Positions 28,269-36,593 of a stretch of 64,000 nt of DNA are shown here, one piece after another (position 1 is the stretch's first letter; the number at the start of each line of letters is the position of its first letter). Under the pieces are notes generated by a model. That model searched no databases and was not told the DNA's origin. It was given only the letters and a program-made list of their open reading frames with translations. Made by a program: the position numbers and the translations under genes. The stretch is from Paenibacillus sp. YN15 (GTDB taxonomy: Bacteria > Bacillota > Bacilli > Paenibacillales > NBRC-103111), in the NCBI RefSeq assembly GCF_003285005.1, contig NZ_QMFA01000006.1, positions 124,001 through 188,000 on the forward strand, read 5' to 3'.

Positions 28269-30350
28269 ATGGAGCAGATGAAATTGGAAATCGGCGGCCG
28301 CACGCTTGTTCTGGAAACCGGCAAGCTGGCCAAGCAAGCCAACGGAGCCGTTATGGCCCGTTATGGAGATACCGCCGTATTATGTACGGTTACTGCATCG
28401 AAGGACCCGAAGGACCTGGATTTCTTTCCGCTGACCGTAAACTATGAAGAACGTTTGTATGCAGTCGGCAAGATTCCCGGTGGTTATATCAAGCGCGAAG
28501 GACGTCCGTCCCAGAAGGCGATTCTCTCCAGCCGGTTGACGGATCGTCCCATTCGTCCGCTTTTCCCGGAAGGCTTCCGCAATGATGTGCAAATCGTGAA
28601 CCTGGTTATGAGTGTGGATCAGGATAATTCTCCTGAAATCACCGCCATGATCGGCACCTCCTGTTCCTTGGCCATCTCCGATGTTCCCTTCAACGGACCT
28701 ATCGGGGGCGTGATTGTTGCCCGGGTAAACGGCGAGTTTGTGATTAACCCGACGGTGGAGCAAGCTGCTGTCAGTGAGATGTATCTAGTTGTTTCCGGCA
28801 CCAAGGACGCCATTATGATGGTGGAAGCCGAAGCCCATGAGCTCCCGGAAGATGTGATGCTGGAAGCCATCATGTTCGGTCATGAGGAAATTAAGAAGAT
28901 TTGCAACGCCATCGAGGAGTTTGTCCAGCGTGTAGGCAAGCCCAAGATGGAGGTTGTGCTCCATGCTGTAGATGGAACTGTGAACAGCGATGTACGCGCC
29001 TTTGCCCAGGAGAAGCTGGTGGAAGCGGTGCGCATCGCCGAGAAGCATGCCCGTACAGAAGCCATCGAAGCGGTGAATGCGGAGACGGTGGAGCATTTCA
29101 AAGCGGTCTACGAGGAAGATTCCGCCAAGATTGCCGATGTGAAGGAAGTTCTTTATGATATCGTCAAGGAAGAAGTGCGCCGCCTGATCACCCATGACAA
29201 GGTGCGTCCCGACGGCCGGGCTTTGGACGAAATCCGTCCCATTGCCTGCGAAACCTCTCTCCTGGCCCGCACCCACGGCTCTGCCTTGTTCACCCGCGGC
29301 CAAACCCAGGCTCTGTCGATTGCCACTCTGGGCTCCATCGGCGACGAGCAGATGCTGGACGGCATCGACCTGGAAGAGCGCAAGCGGTTTATGCACCACT
29401 ATAATTTCCCGCCCTTCAGCGTAGGCGAAGCCCGTCCGCTCCGTCCACCGGGACGCCGGGAAATCGGACACGGCGCCTTGGGCGAACGTGCGCTGGAGAT
29501 GGTGCTGCCGGATGAGAAGGAATTCCCGTACACCATCCGCGTGGTATCCGAGGTTCTGGAATCCAACGGCTCCACCTCCCAGGCTTCCATTTGCGCCAGC
29601 ACCATGGCTCTGATGGATGCAGGTGTGCCGATCAAGGCTCCTGTTGCCGGTGTGGCCATGGGTCTGATCAAGGATGGCGACCATGTTTCCATTCTGACCG
29701 ATATCCAAGGGATGGAAGACCACCTGGGCGATATGGACTTCAAGGTGGCCGGTACCGCCAAGGGTGTGACCGCCATTCAGATGGACATCAAAATCGACGG
29801 CATCGACCGCAACATCCTGAAGGAAGCTCTCCAGCAGGCCTATAAGGGCCGGATGTTCATCATGGAGAAGATGCTGGCCACTATCGACAAGCCCCGTAAG
29901 GAGCTGTCGCAGTATGCGCCCAAGATCATCACCATGTCCATCCACCCGGACAAGATCCGCGAGGTTATCGGTGCCGGCGGCAAGGTGATCAACAAGATCA
30001 TCGAGGAAACCGGCGTCAAAATCGATATCGAGCAGGACGGCAGCATCTTCATTGCCTCCAGCAACCAGGCCGCCAACGAGCGCGCCCGGGAGATTATCGA
30101 GAGCATCGTCCGCGAGGTTGTGGTGGGCGAAACTTACCTGGGCACCGTCAAGCGTGTGGAGAAGTTCGGCGCATTCGTTGAGGTGCTGCCGGGCAAGGAA
30201 GGTCTTGTCCATATTTCCCAGCTGTCCACCGAGCGCGTAGCCAAGGTGGAAGACGTGGTAAATATCGGCGACAAGATCACCGTGAAGGTCACCGAGATCG
30301 ACAATCAAGGCCGCGTAAATCTGTCGCGGAAGGCAACTATGGTGCAGTGA
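28269..30350 (+). CDS. pnp: Polyribonucleotide nucleotidyltransferase (PNPase)
   Basis: 693 residues from ATG 28269 with AGGAGG 6 bp upstream; the open frame extends upstream to 28059 through the leader hairpin but no ribosome site supports it. Phosphorolytic 3'-5' exoribonuclease. Two RNase PH domains (about 10-230 and 310-540; the second has the [20 protein letters not shown] active region), KH domain ([20 protein letters not shown], about 555-575) and S1 domain ([21 protein letters not shown]). Follows rpsO, the universal order. Confidence 0.98.
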   Translation: MEQMKLEIGGRTLVLETGKLAKQANGAVMARYGDTAVLCTVTASKDPKDLDFFPLTVNYEERLYAVGKIPGGYIKREGRPSQKAILSSRLTDRPIRPLFPEGFRNDVQIVNLVMSVDQDNSPEITAMIGTSCSLAISDVPFNGPIGGVIVARVNGEFVINPTVEQAAVSEMYLVVSGTKDAIMMVEAEAHELPEDVMLEAIMFGHEEIKKICNAIEEFVQRVGKPKMEVVLHAVDGTVNSDVRAFAQEKLVEAVRIAEKHARTEAIEAVNAETVEHFKAVYEEDSAKIADVKEVLYDIVKEEVRRLITHDKVRPDGRALDEIRPIACETSLLARTHGSALFTRGQTQALSIATLGSIGDEQMLDGIDLEERKRFMHHYNFPPFSVGEARPLRPPGRREIGHGALGERALEMVLPDEKEFPYTIRVVSEVLESNGSTSQASICASTMALMDAGVPIKAPVAGVAMGLIKDGDHVSILTDIQGMEDHLGDMDFKVAGTAKGVTAIQMDIKIDGIDRNILKEALQQAYKGRMFIMEKMLATIDKPRKELSQYAPKIITMSIHPDKIREVIGAGGKVINKIIEETGVKIDIEQDGSIFIASSNQAANERAREIIESIVREVVVGETYLGTVKRVEKFGAFVEVLPGKEGLVHISQLSTERVAKVEDVVNIGDKITVKVTEIDNQGRVNLSRKATMVQ

Positions 30351-30358
30351 GCGCTTAT

Positions 30359-30402
30359 ACAGCCCGGAGAATACGCGTAATCCGCGTCTTTCTCCGGGCT
30401 GT
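30359..30402 (+). terminator. Terminator of pnp
   Basis: ACAGCCCGGAGAA pairs with TTCTCCGGGCTGT over a 13-bp outer stem plus inner ACGCG/CGCGT. Very stable; downstream TTCGCTTTT is only weakly U-rich. It marks the end of the conserved backbone before the accessory block. Confidence 0.75.
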
Positions 30403-30501
30403 TCGCTTTTGGCGGGGGTTCTTCCGGTACGTGGTGCCTGTGGGGGAGCGGAGTTTGCCTTGCCGACAAGCCATTCTGTATGGAGGGGCCGACATCAATC
30501 G

Positions 30502-31278
30502 TCACGCCTTCTCCGCGGCCGGCTTCGTCCATGGTGCACACCATGCCTGCAGAACGTCCAGCGACTTGAACAGCAAGAGACCGACCAAGCCCATTACCAC
30601 AATGCCGCAGAACATCTCTGCGTAATTCATGCGGGCCCACGCGCTCATGATAAGGTAGCCGATGCCGTAGTCAGTAGCGTAATTTTCGGCAAAAAACAGC
30701 GATGCCAGCGATATGCCGATGCTGATCCGCAAGCCGGAGAAAATATGCGGCAGGATGGCCGGCAGCACAAGATACCGCCACACCTGCCCCCGGGAAGCGC
30801 CAAAGCCATTCATGACGCGGAAATAAGGCTCGGGCACTTGCGCAACGCCGTCCCGTACAGATAACATAATCTGGAATACGATGATCCAGATGATCAGCAT
30901 AATTTTCGATGTATTCCCAAGGCCAAAAAGCAGCATAAATACGGGAAGGAACGCCACCTTCGGAATGGGATATACAAAATAAACAAACGGCGACAGCAGA
31001 CGCCCAAACCACTTGCCAGTTCCCAATAAAATGCCGGCCGGCACGGCAATCAGCAAAGCAATCGCAACGGCCACGAGCACGCGCGCAATGCTGGCAAGGG
31101 CGTGCAGGAGCAGCGGCTGCTTCAGCAAGTATGGGAACGACGAAAGCGGCGGCGGAATCGTATGGGTATCGAGCAGGGAGTGGAGGAGCTGCCACAAAAG
31201 CACAAAGCTGAGGAAACCGGCGAGCTGAGTCCAAATCGTCCGTTGCACCCGTTTGATCGCCTCAATCCGCCGCCGCAT
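30502..31278 (-). CDS. ABC transporter permease (SsuC/TauC/ThiX type)
   Basis: 258 residues from the second ATG (31278), which has GGAG five bases upstream; an ATG at 31296 is the alternative. Binding-protein-dependent permease with six or so membrane helices and the EAA-like loop GASRGQVWRYLVLPAILPHI at about residues 160-180. The family imports nitrate, sulfonates, taurine or thiamine precursors; the substrate cannot be read from sequence. Its start overlaps the end of the ATPase gene, so the two are co-transcribed away from the deacetylase/binding-protein pair. Confidence 0.85.
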   Translation of the reverse strand: MRRRIEAIKRVQRTIWTQLAGFLSFVLLWQLLHSLLDTHTIPPPLSSFPYLLKQPLLLHALASIARVLVAVAIALLIAVPAGILLGTGKWFGRLLSPFVYFVYPIPKVAFLPVFMLLFGLGNTSKIMLIIWIIVFQIMLSVRDGVAQVPEPYFRVMNGFGASRGQVWRYLVLPAILPHIFSGLRISIGISLASLFFAENYATDYGIGYLIMSAWARMNYAEMFCGIVVMGLVGLLLFKSLDVLQAWCAPWTKPAAEKA

Positions 31279-32026
31279 ATTCACTCCGTTCCGCATTCAT
31301 CCATTGCCGGATGCTAATGCAGGTCTCATAGAACCCCAGCTGTTCCCGGGGATTGGCGCATCCGTAAAACGGATTGCTTCTGCTCTCGATCTTTCCCTGT
31401 TCCCTTAACAGCAAAATATGTTCGCCCATCATAACCGCCTCTTCAATATCATGCGTCACCATAAGCAAAGTCGTTTGCCGCCGCTGCAGCTGCGCCAGCA
31501 TCAGATCCTGCATCGCATGTTTGGTGACGGAATCAAGCGAGGAGGTGGGCTCGTCCATCAGCAGGAAATCGGGGTCGTCGACAAGCGTGCGGGCCAAGGC
31601 TGCGCGCTGCCGCTGCCCGCCGCTCAGCTCATGCGGATATTTGTCACAATGGGTGTCCAACTCCATCTCCCGCAGCAGCTGCATCACCTTGTTTCTCTGC
31701 ACCTCACCAGTGTCTTGTTTCCCGCTCAGCCGAAGCGGCATATGGACAGCTTCATAAACGGTTTGCCAGGGGAAAAGACCAAGCTCCTGCATCAGAAAAG
31801 CGGTGCCCCGGCGTGGCCGCAGTACCTCCGCGCCATCCACCATAACGCTCCCTTCGGACGGTTGGATAAACCCGGCAATGACGTTTAGCAGCGTGCTTTT
31901 GCCGACTCCCGATTTCCCGATTAACGCATAGGACACTCCTTTTTTCAACTCCAGCCGCAGCCGGTGAAAAATCGTTTGGCCGCCAAGCCGTACGGTCAAA
32001 TCGGCCAATTCCACAAAAGGTTGCAT
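31262..32026 (-). CDS. ABC transporter ATPase (SsuB/TauB/ThiZ type)
   Basis: 254 residues from ATG 32026 (AAGAGAGG upstream); an in-frame upstream extension has no ribosome site. Walker A GKSGVGKSTLLN (residues about 40-51), Q-loop MQELGLFPW, signature LSGGQRQRAALARTL, Walker B FLLMDEPTSSLD and H-loop VTHDIEEAV are all intact. Energises the adjacent permease, and presumably uses the lipoprotein encoded at 33026-34021 on the other strand. First gene of the leftward operon. Confidence 0.9.
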   Translation of the reverse strand: MQPFVELADLTVRLGGQTIFHRLRLELKKGVSYALIGKSGVGKSTLLNVIAGFIQPSEGSVMVDGAEVLRPRRGTAFLMQELGLFPWQTVYEAVHMPLRLSGKQDTGEVQRNKVMQLLREMELDTHCDKYPHELSGGQRQRAALARTLVDDPDFLLMDEPTSSLDSVTKHAMQDLMLAQLQRRQTTLLMVTHDIEEAVMMGEHILLLREQGKIESRSNPFYGCANPREQLGFYETCISIRQWMNAERSEYAAAD

Positions 32027-32110
32027 TCTTTGTGCGCCTCTCTTCCCGACTGTCTCGCTGCTATCCGGCGATAGACGACACAGCAGCAGACAGCGGTATT
32101 TTGTGCCAAA

Positions 32111-32139
32111 ATCATACCACAAGCGCCGGAAACGGACAA
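32111..32139 (-). promoter_or_regulatory. Promoter of the leftward ABC operon
   Basis: Reading leftward: TTGTCC (32139-32134), 17 bp, TATGAT (32116-32111). Good sigma-A-like match about 85 bp before the ATPase start. Confidence 0.65.
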
Positions 32140-32190
32140 TTCATTATCACTTGCTCCGGACGAATCATACCTGCTGTTGCTGCGTCAAAT

Positions 32191-32204
32191 GTGACATCTG
32201 TCAC
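32191..32204. promoter_or_regulatory. Palindromic operator candidate in the divergent gap
   Basis: Perfect inverted repeat GTGACA-TC-TGTCAC located between the leftward ABC promoter and the rightward deacetylase gene (start 32267). A single regulator bound here could control both arms. No regulator gene lies directly beside it; the nearest are the AraC and MerR genes at 34-36 kb. Confidence 0.5.
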
Positions 32205-32266
32205 CAGAGCGAACCCAGCTGGCATGTTAAGCTTGGATTTATCAAGTACCGGGAGGAAATAGCACC

Positions 32267-33013
32267 ATGACGTATTCCGTTCTGATGTACCATGAATTGC
32301 GGGAGGCGCGGGACTTTGATCCGGAGCGTCCGTCCCCCATCGATGTGAAGCAGTCATATAACGATGTGTTGCCCGCGCCGCTGTTCGTCACCGTGGAGCA
32401 ATTCGCCGAACAAATGGCTTATTTGCACGAACAAAACTATTATGCGCTGTCGCTTGAGGAAATCCGGCAGCATTACGCAACCGGGAAGCCGCTTCCCGAA
32501 CGTTCCGTGTTGCTGACCTTCGACGATTGCTTTCAGTCGGTTCGGACTTATGCCTTGCCCGTGCTGCGGCAGTACGGTTTGCGTGCCGTCGCGTTTGTCG
32601 TTACGGGCTGGCTGCATGATCAGGCTCGCCCCTTCGATCCGGACAAGTCGGTCTGCATGGCTTCCAGCGAGTTGGCGGATATGACCGATGTATTCGAATT
32701 TGCCAATCATACAGACTGTATGCACCGGCGTTACGGCCCGGAAGCAAGCGATTTGCTTCGGTCCGACGATGCGGCGTTGGCCGCCGATCTGGAGCAATGC
32801 AACGCTCATCCTGTCATCCAGGCGCGTGATGTCTTCGCTTACCCGTTCGGGTTGTATGATGCGCGCAATGTGGACTTGCTGCGACAAGCAGGCTTCAAGC
32901 TGGCGTTTACCACTGAGCCGGGGCGAAACGGCCTGGACAGCGATCCCTTGCAGCTTCGGCGCAATGTTGTGCCATATTTGATGGATATGGAGCGGTTCAA
33001 ACATATTTTATAA
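32267..33013 (+). CDS. Polysaccharide deacetylase family protein
   Basis: 248 residues, GGGAGG ribosome site. NodB-type fold: opening LMYHELRE, motif 1 TFDDCF (Asp86, Asp87) and motif 2 NHTDCMH with His148 and His153 five apart, as in the PgaB/IcaB branch rather than the HSxxH spacing of PgdA. Two aspartates plus two histidines would hold the catalytic metal. No signal peptide, so it is probably cytoplasmic, which is unusual for an exopolysaccharide deacetylase. Twelve bases separate it from the lipoprotein gene, so it may deacylate or hydrolyse the imported compound. Substrate unknown. Confidence 0.8.
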   Translation: MTYSVLMYHELREARDFDPERPSPIDVKQSYNDVLPAPLFVTVEQFAEQMAYLHEQNYYALSLEEIRQHYATGKPLPERSVLLTFDDCFQSVRTYALPVLRQYGLRAVAFVVTGWLHDQARPFDPDKSVCMASSELADMTDVFEFANHTDCMHRRYGPEASDLLRSDDAALAADLEQCNAHPVIQARDVFAYPFGLYDARNVDLLRQAGFKLAFTTEPGRNGLDSDPLQLRRNVVPYLMDMERFKHIL

Positions 33014-33025
33014 CAGGATGTGGGA

Positions 33026-34021
33026 ATGATGAGGAAACTAACAGGATTTGCATTATGGACAGCCATGCTGCTGATGATAATAACGGCTTGCAGCGGGAAA
33101 GCCGCGGCGCCGGAACCGGGGACGGGAATGCCGGCGGAATCGGCGTCGGGATTGGGAGTGGGCGCCCCCTCGGGAAAAAAGTTTGTTGTTGGTATTTTGC
33201 CGGCTGAAGCGGCTATTCCGATTATTCTGGCTCAGGAGAAGGGGTTCCTGAAGGAAGAAGGGGCTGTGATCGAGATCAAGGCGTTCTCGTCGCCGGGCGA
33301 CAGGAATATCGCCGTGCAGGCGAAGGGACTGGACGCCGTCATTGCGGATGTGATGACCGCGGCGGCCTTCCGGCATAACGGCATTGCAATGACCGTCACG
33401 TCCGACATTAGCGAGGATTTTAAAATCTTGTCTTCGCCTGCCTCCGGCATAACGGCCATGAACAAGCTAAACGGGAAAAAAGTGTCGCTGGTACCCAATT
33501 TTATTCTGGAATACATAATGGATCAATTCGCACAGCAGGACGGCTTCAGCTACAGCATCGTCGAGATTCCGTCGTTTGCCGGCCGTGCGGAAGCGCTGCT
33601 GTCGGATCAGATCGACGGCGTTGTATTCACCGAGCCGCAGGCTGGCATGCTGGTCAAGCAGGGCGCCCATCTGCTCGGCAGCTCCAGAGAGGCGGGCATC
33701 AAAGGCGGCACGCTTCTGTTCACGGACGAAATGATCAAGCGTTATCCCGGCGATATCGCCGCTTTCTATAAGGCCTACAACCGCGCTATCGACTATATGA
33801 ACGACACCGATCCGTCCCAATATGTGGACATTCTGATCCGCTATCAGTTCCCCGAGCAAATTGGCGCTTATTTGACTGGTCTGACCAGCGGTTTCGAACA
33901 TGCCGGTACCATCGAACGGGAGCGTTTCGACGATATTGTACAGTGGACGCAAACCAAAGGTTTGATTGACAAGGCGTATAGCTATGAGGAGCTGACTGAT
34001 TTCTCGTTTGTTGCGCCATAA
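33026..34021 (+). CDS. ABC transporter substrate-binding lipoprotein (NMT1/SsuA-like)
   Basis: About 331 residues. Lipoprotein signal peptide (MRKLTGFALWTAMLLMI then lipobox ITAC, about residue 22), a disordered Ala/Gly/Pro linker, then a type II periplasmic-binding fold of the nitrate/sulfonate/HMP-binding group (VGILPAEAAIPIILAQEKGF, DGVVFTEPQAGMLV). Start may be ATG 33026, ATG 33029 or GTG 33020. Together with the leftward permease and ATPase it makes a complete importer split over two divergent units. Only a very weak hairpin follows at about 34020. Confidence 0.85.
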   Translation: MMRKLTGFALWTAMLLMIITACSGKAAAPEPGTGMPAESASGLGVGAPSGKKFVVGILPAEAAIPIILAQEKGFLKEEGAVIEIKAFSSPGDRNIAVQAKGLDAVIADVMTAAAFRHNGIAMTVTSDISEDFKILSSPASGITAMNKLNGKKVSLVPNFILEYIMDQFAQQDGFSYSIVEIPSFAGRAEALLSDQIDGVVFTEPQAGMLVKQGAHLLGSSREAGIKGGTLLFTDEMIKRYPGDIAAFYKAYNRAIDYMNDTDPSQYVDILIRYQFPEQIGAYLTGLTSGFEHAGTIERERFDDIVQWTQTKGLIDKAYSYEELTDFSFVAP

Positions 34022-34118
34022 GAAATAGTTCTTCTTTTTCCGCAAGTAAAATCAAGTCACTGCAATTTCCATTACTCTATAATGATGATAGAGTGGTTGA
34101 AACGAGGTGAACGGACCT

Positions 34119-35090
34119 ATGTACGAGTGGCACAAGCAGATCCAAATCATCGTTGATGAAATTGACGAATGTATTAAACATCATAACGGTGAAGCCATCA
34201 CGCTACGGTTCCTTTCTCGCAAGTTGGGTTATTCCGAATTTCATACTACGAGAAAGTTTAAGGAAATATCCGGTATGCAGTTCAGGGAGTATCTGCGGCT
34301 TAGAAAGTTAGCCTTTGCGCTGAAGGAGGTGCGGGATAGCGAAAAAAGCATTTTGGACATCGCTTTTGATTATGGTTTTTCATCACATGAGGCCTTTACA
34401 CGGGCTTTCAAGGCGACCTATGGTGTTGCTCCCGGTGATTACCGTAAACATTCGATGCCTGTGATCCTCCGTACAAAAATCAACCCTTTCGACCGCTACT
34501 TTTTTGGATTGGGAGAGATTGGTATGGTGAAATCTGCCGATGAGGTTAAGGTTTATTTTGTGACCATTCCCGCACACAAATTTTTGCACATTAAAAACTA
34601 TGAGAGCAATGGGTATTGGGATTTTTGGCAAAAGCAAAGCCATATTCCGGGACAGGACTGCGAAACCATTTGCGGCTTACTCGATAGTATCAAGGGCAAA
34701 TTGGATGACGATGGCGGGAGCGAATCCAACAGCGGCAGCGGTCAGATTATGGCGTACATTCATGACCCGGACGGCAGACTCTGCGATTGGGGTATTCCAC
34801 GTACAGAGTGTTATGGCGTCCGTCTTCCTTTTGATTATGAGGGAGAGGTGCCTCCACAAATGCTTATGATTGATGTTCCCGAAGCCGAGTATCTTGTTTT
34901 TGAACACGGGCCATTCGATTATGAGCAGCAAAACCGCAGTGTGGAGGAAAAGATAGAAAAGGCAATGGCAACCTTTGAATTTGCAGGCACCGGTTACTGC
35001 TTTGATGCCTCCCCCGGCAGAATCATTTACATGTATCATGATCCGGAGCGGTTTTTTAAGTATATCAGACCAGTGCGGAAGCTCCCTTGA
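34119..35090 (+). CDS. AraC-family regulator with GyrI-like effector domain
   Basis: 323 residues from ATG 34119 with GAGGTG 9 bp upstream. Two helix-turn-helix motifs N-terminally (about 28-115: ITLRFLSRKLGYSEFHTTRK and ILDIAFDYGFSSHEAFTRAF), followed by a GyrI/SOUL-like ligand domain (about 145-320: VKVYFVTIPAHKFLHIKNYE, ending FFKYIRPVRKLP). This Rob/SoxS-plus-GyrI architecture senses small hydrophobic compounds in related proteins. A TATAAT at 34077-34082 is a likely -10. It is AT-richer than the backbone genes. Its stop codon lies inside the promoter of the next gene. Confidence 0.85.
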   Translation: MYEWHKQIQIIVDEIDECIKHHNGEAITLRFLSRKLGYSEFHTTRKFKEISGMQFREYLRLRKLAFALKEVRDSEKSILDIAFDYGFSSHEAFTRAFKATYGVAPGDYRKHSMPVILRTKINPFDRYFFGLGEIGMVKSADEVKVYFVTIPAHKFLHIKNYESNGYWDFWQKQSHIPGQDCETICGLLDSIKGKLDDDGGSESNSGSGQIMAYIHDPDGRLCDWGIPRTECYGVRLPFDYEGEVPPQMLMIDVPEAEYLVFEHGPFDYEQQNRSVEEKIEKAMATFEFAGTGYCFDASPGRIIYMYHDPERFFKYIRPVRKLP

Positions 35091-35117
35091 CTTTGACGCT
35101 GGGGAAGGGAGTATGCT
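35087..35117 (+). promoter_or_regulatory. MerR-type promoter with 19-bp spacer
   Basis: TTGACT (35087-35092), 19 bp spacer, TATGCT (35112-35117). The long spacer is the hallmark of promoters activated by DNA distortion by MerR-family regulators, so the downstream MerR gene is probably autoregulated. The -35 shares bases with the stop codon of the AraC gene. Confidence 0.6.
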
Positions 35118-35155
35118 GAGGGTATGGAACTTAGGCTCAGCATAGGAGGAGAGGC

Positions 35156-36109
35156 ATGGAAGAGCTGGTGAAGATCAGGGAAGTAGCCTTGAAGTATGAT
35201 ATTACGGCCCGCACGCTTCGGTATTACGAGGATATGGGGTTGATTGAAAGTGTCCGCAGCGAAGATTACGCCTACCGGATGTATGATGAGAAGGCTTTAA
35301 AAAGGCTGGAGCAGATTCTGGTGCTGCGGAAGCTGAATATTAGTGTGAAGGATATTTGCCGGATATTCAGCTCTCCCAGCACGGAGGTGGTGTTGGAGGT
35401 GCTGGAACGGAAGGTGGCGGGCATCGACGGGGAGATGGCGCTTTTGCAGGAGCTGAAGGAGATTGTGCTGGAGTTTATCCGGCTTATTGAAGCCCCCCAT
35501 TTTCCTGATGCCGGGGATGTCCGTCTTCTGTTTGAAAAGGCCAAGGGGGTGGAGCGCCAGCTTGCTGCTGCTTCCGGCCGGGAGACTGGACCGGAAACGG
35601 AAGCGGTCAACCGGATGCTGGAGGTGACGGAAAAGCTGGAGAAGCTGCCCGATATCCGTGTTATCGAGATCCCTCCGGTTCTGATGGCCCGTTCAGGAGA
35701 AGCGGATTTGGACGCATTTGATCATTGGTTCAGCAGCGTGGATACCCGCCACTATCTGGCTCCCCGGGATTTTCTGTGGTTTAATGCCCGCACCAACCGG
35801 TTTGAGTGGCTGTTTGCGTTAACGCATGGCATGGAGGATACCGGCGGATTTGAGGTGTTTTCATTTCCCGGCGGCTTGTACGCTGTTGCATCTGCCATTG
35901 ACGGAGACGAGATTCCCAAGGTGAATGCCATGATTCGCAAGTGGGTGGAGCAAAATGAGTATTTTGAGGTGTCGACTCCTGCCAATGATCCTCATGAGCG
36001 TTACGACATGGGGCATATATTTACGCCGAAGGTATTTAAAGAACAGACGGGATACCATTTGATGGATTTGTTTGTGCCCATTGTGCTTCGGAAGTCGTCC
36101 CGCTCCTGA
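35156..36109 (+). CDS. MerR-family regulator with GyrI-like effector domain
   Basis: 317 residues, AGGAGGAGAGG ribosome site. N-terminal MerR winged helix (about 4-75: KIREVALKYDITARTLRYYE), a long dimerisation helix (about 80-120), then a C-terminal GyrI-like ligand-binding domain (about 160-312, e.g. YAVASAIDGDEIPKVNAMI, ending with the YHLMDLFVPI strand). This is the BmrR-like architecture that senses lipophilic drugs. No efflux pump gene is adjacent. Its own promoter has a 19-bp spacer. A perfect 16-bp stem follows at 36178. Confidence 0.85.
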   Translation: MEELVKIREVALKYDITARTLRYYEDMGLIESVRSEDYAYRMYDEKALKRLEQILVLRKLNISVKDICRIFSSPSTEVVLEVLERKVAGIDGEMALLQELKEIVLEFIRLIEAPHFPDAGDVRLLFEKAKGVERQLAAASGRETGPETEAVNRMLEVTEKLEKLPDIRVIEIPPVLMARSGEADLDAFDHWFSSVDTRHYLAPRDFLWFNARTNRFEWLFALTHGMEDTGGFEVFSFPGGLYAVASAIDGDEIPKVNAMIRKWVEQNEYFEVSTPANDPHERYDMGHIFTPKVFKEQTGYHLMDLFVPIVLRKSSRS

Positions 36110-36129
36110 CCTCCAACAAACTAACCAAA

Positions 36130-36318
36130 ACAATGATAGCGAGCATCAAATGTACGCTATTCACCCAAATCACGGTTTTTTTGCGAAATAGCATACCTAA
36201 AATGTTTGCTATTTCGCAAAAAGGCTCGTTAAACGGGGCATTTCAGCCTGTTAGCAAACATTTTATGTACGCTAAATGGGTGTTTCAGAGGCAAAGGGGC
36301 AAATAGCAAACATTTGTT
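36130..36318. repeat. Array of short palindromic repeats after the MerR gene
   Basis: Three palindromic units (TAGCGAGCAT...ATGTACGCTA at about 36136-36159; AATAGCATAC...GTTTGCTATT at about 36187-36213; TAGCAAACAT...ATGTACGCTA at about 36252-36275) and a fourth half unit (AATAGCAAACATTTG, 36303-36317). Each has TAGC/GCTA ends around an A/T-rich core. No coding potential seen. Confidence 0.6.
36178..36222. terminator. Perfect 16-bp stem, likely bidirectional terminator
   Basis: TTTTTGCGAAATAGCA (36178-36193) pairs perfectly with 36207-36222 around a 13-base loop. Poly-T on one side and poly-A on the other would allow termination from either direction. It contains the central unit of the palindromic array. 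Confidence 0.7.
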
Positions 36319-36355
36319 GCCGCTTACACCCACCATCCTCTCCTTATTCCCACTC

Positions 36356-36510
36356 TCCATCCCTCTTTTACCCGCCACGACCTCCCATTCTGCAGCATCC
36401 CTCTTTTACTCGCCACGACCTTCCATCCGCTCCATCCCTCTTTTACCCGCCATAACCTCCCTTTCCGAGGCCACTCTCCCTTTACCCGGCATGAACTTCC
36501 ATGCTCGCGG
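36356..36510. repeat. Degenerate tandem repeat, about 37 bp period
   Basis: Four adjacent units beginning CATCCCTCTTTTACCCGCCA or close variants at about 36358, 36399 and 36435, and a more diverged one at about 36471. On the complementary strand the units would read as repeated WRVKEGW peptides, but no ribosome site supports a gene. Together with the palindromic array it fills the 484-bp MerR-ylxY gap. Confidence 0.65.
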
Positions 36511-36534
36511 CTATTTTTCACATTTCCGCTTCAC

Positions 36535-36561
36535 ATAACCTTGTCCAATTAGGCATACTAT
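36535..36561 (+). promoter_or_regulatory. SigmaE-like promoter of ylxY
   Basis: ATA core (36535-36537), 16 bases, CATACTAT (36554-36561), against a mother-cell SigE pattern of ATA-N16-CATACANT; one -10 mismatch. Position fits a transcript start about 25 bp before ylxY. Confidence 0.45.
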
Positions 36562-36593
36562 GAGAAAAAGCATATGTCGAGGTGCTGGAGTAG

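Noticed and set aside
32027-32266. Possible TPP or SAM riboswitch for the ABC importer
   Set aside because: Neither strand shows the conserved TPP (CUGAGA) or S-box cores; only promoter elements and a palindrome are seen.
36324-36521. 65-codon minus-strand frame with WRVKEGW repeats
   Set aside because: Made entirely of the tandem DNA repeat, no ribosome site; kept only as a note in the repeat finding.
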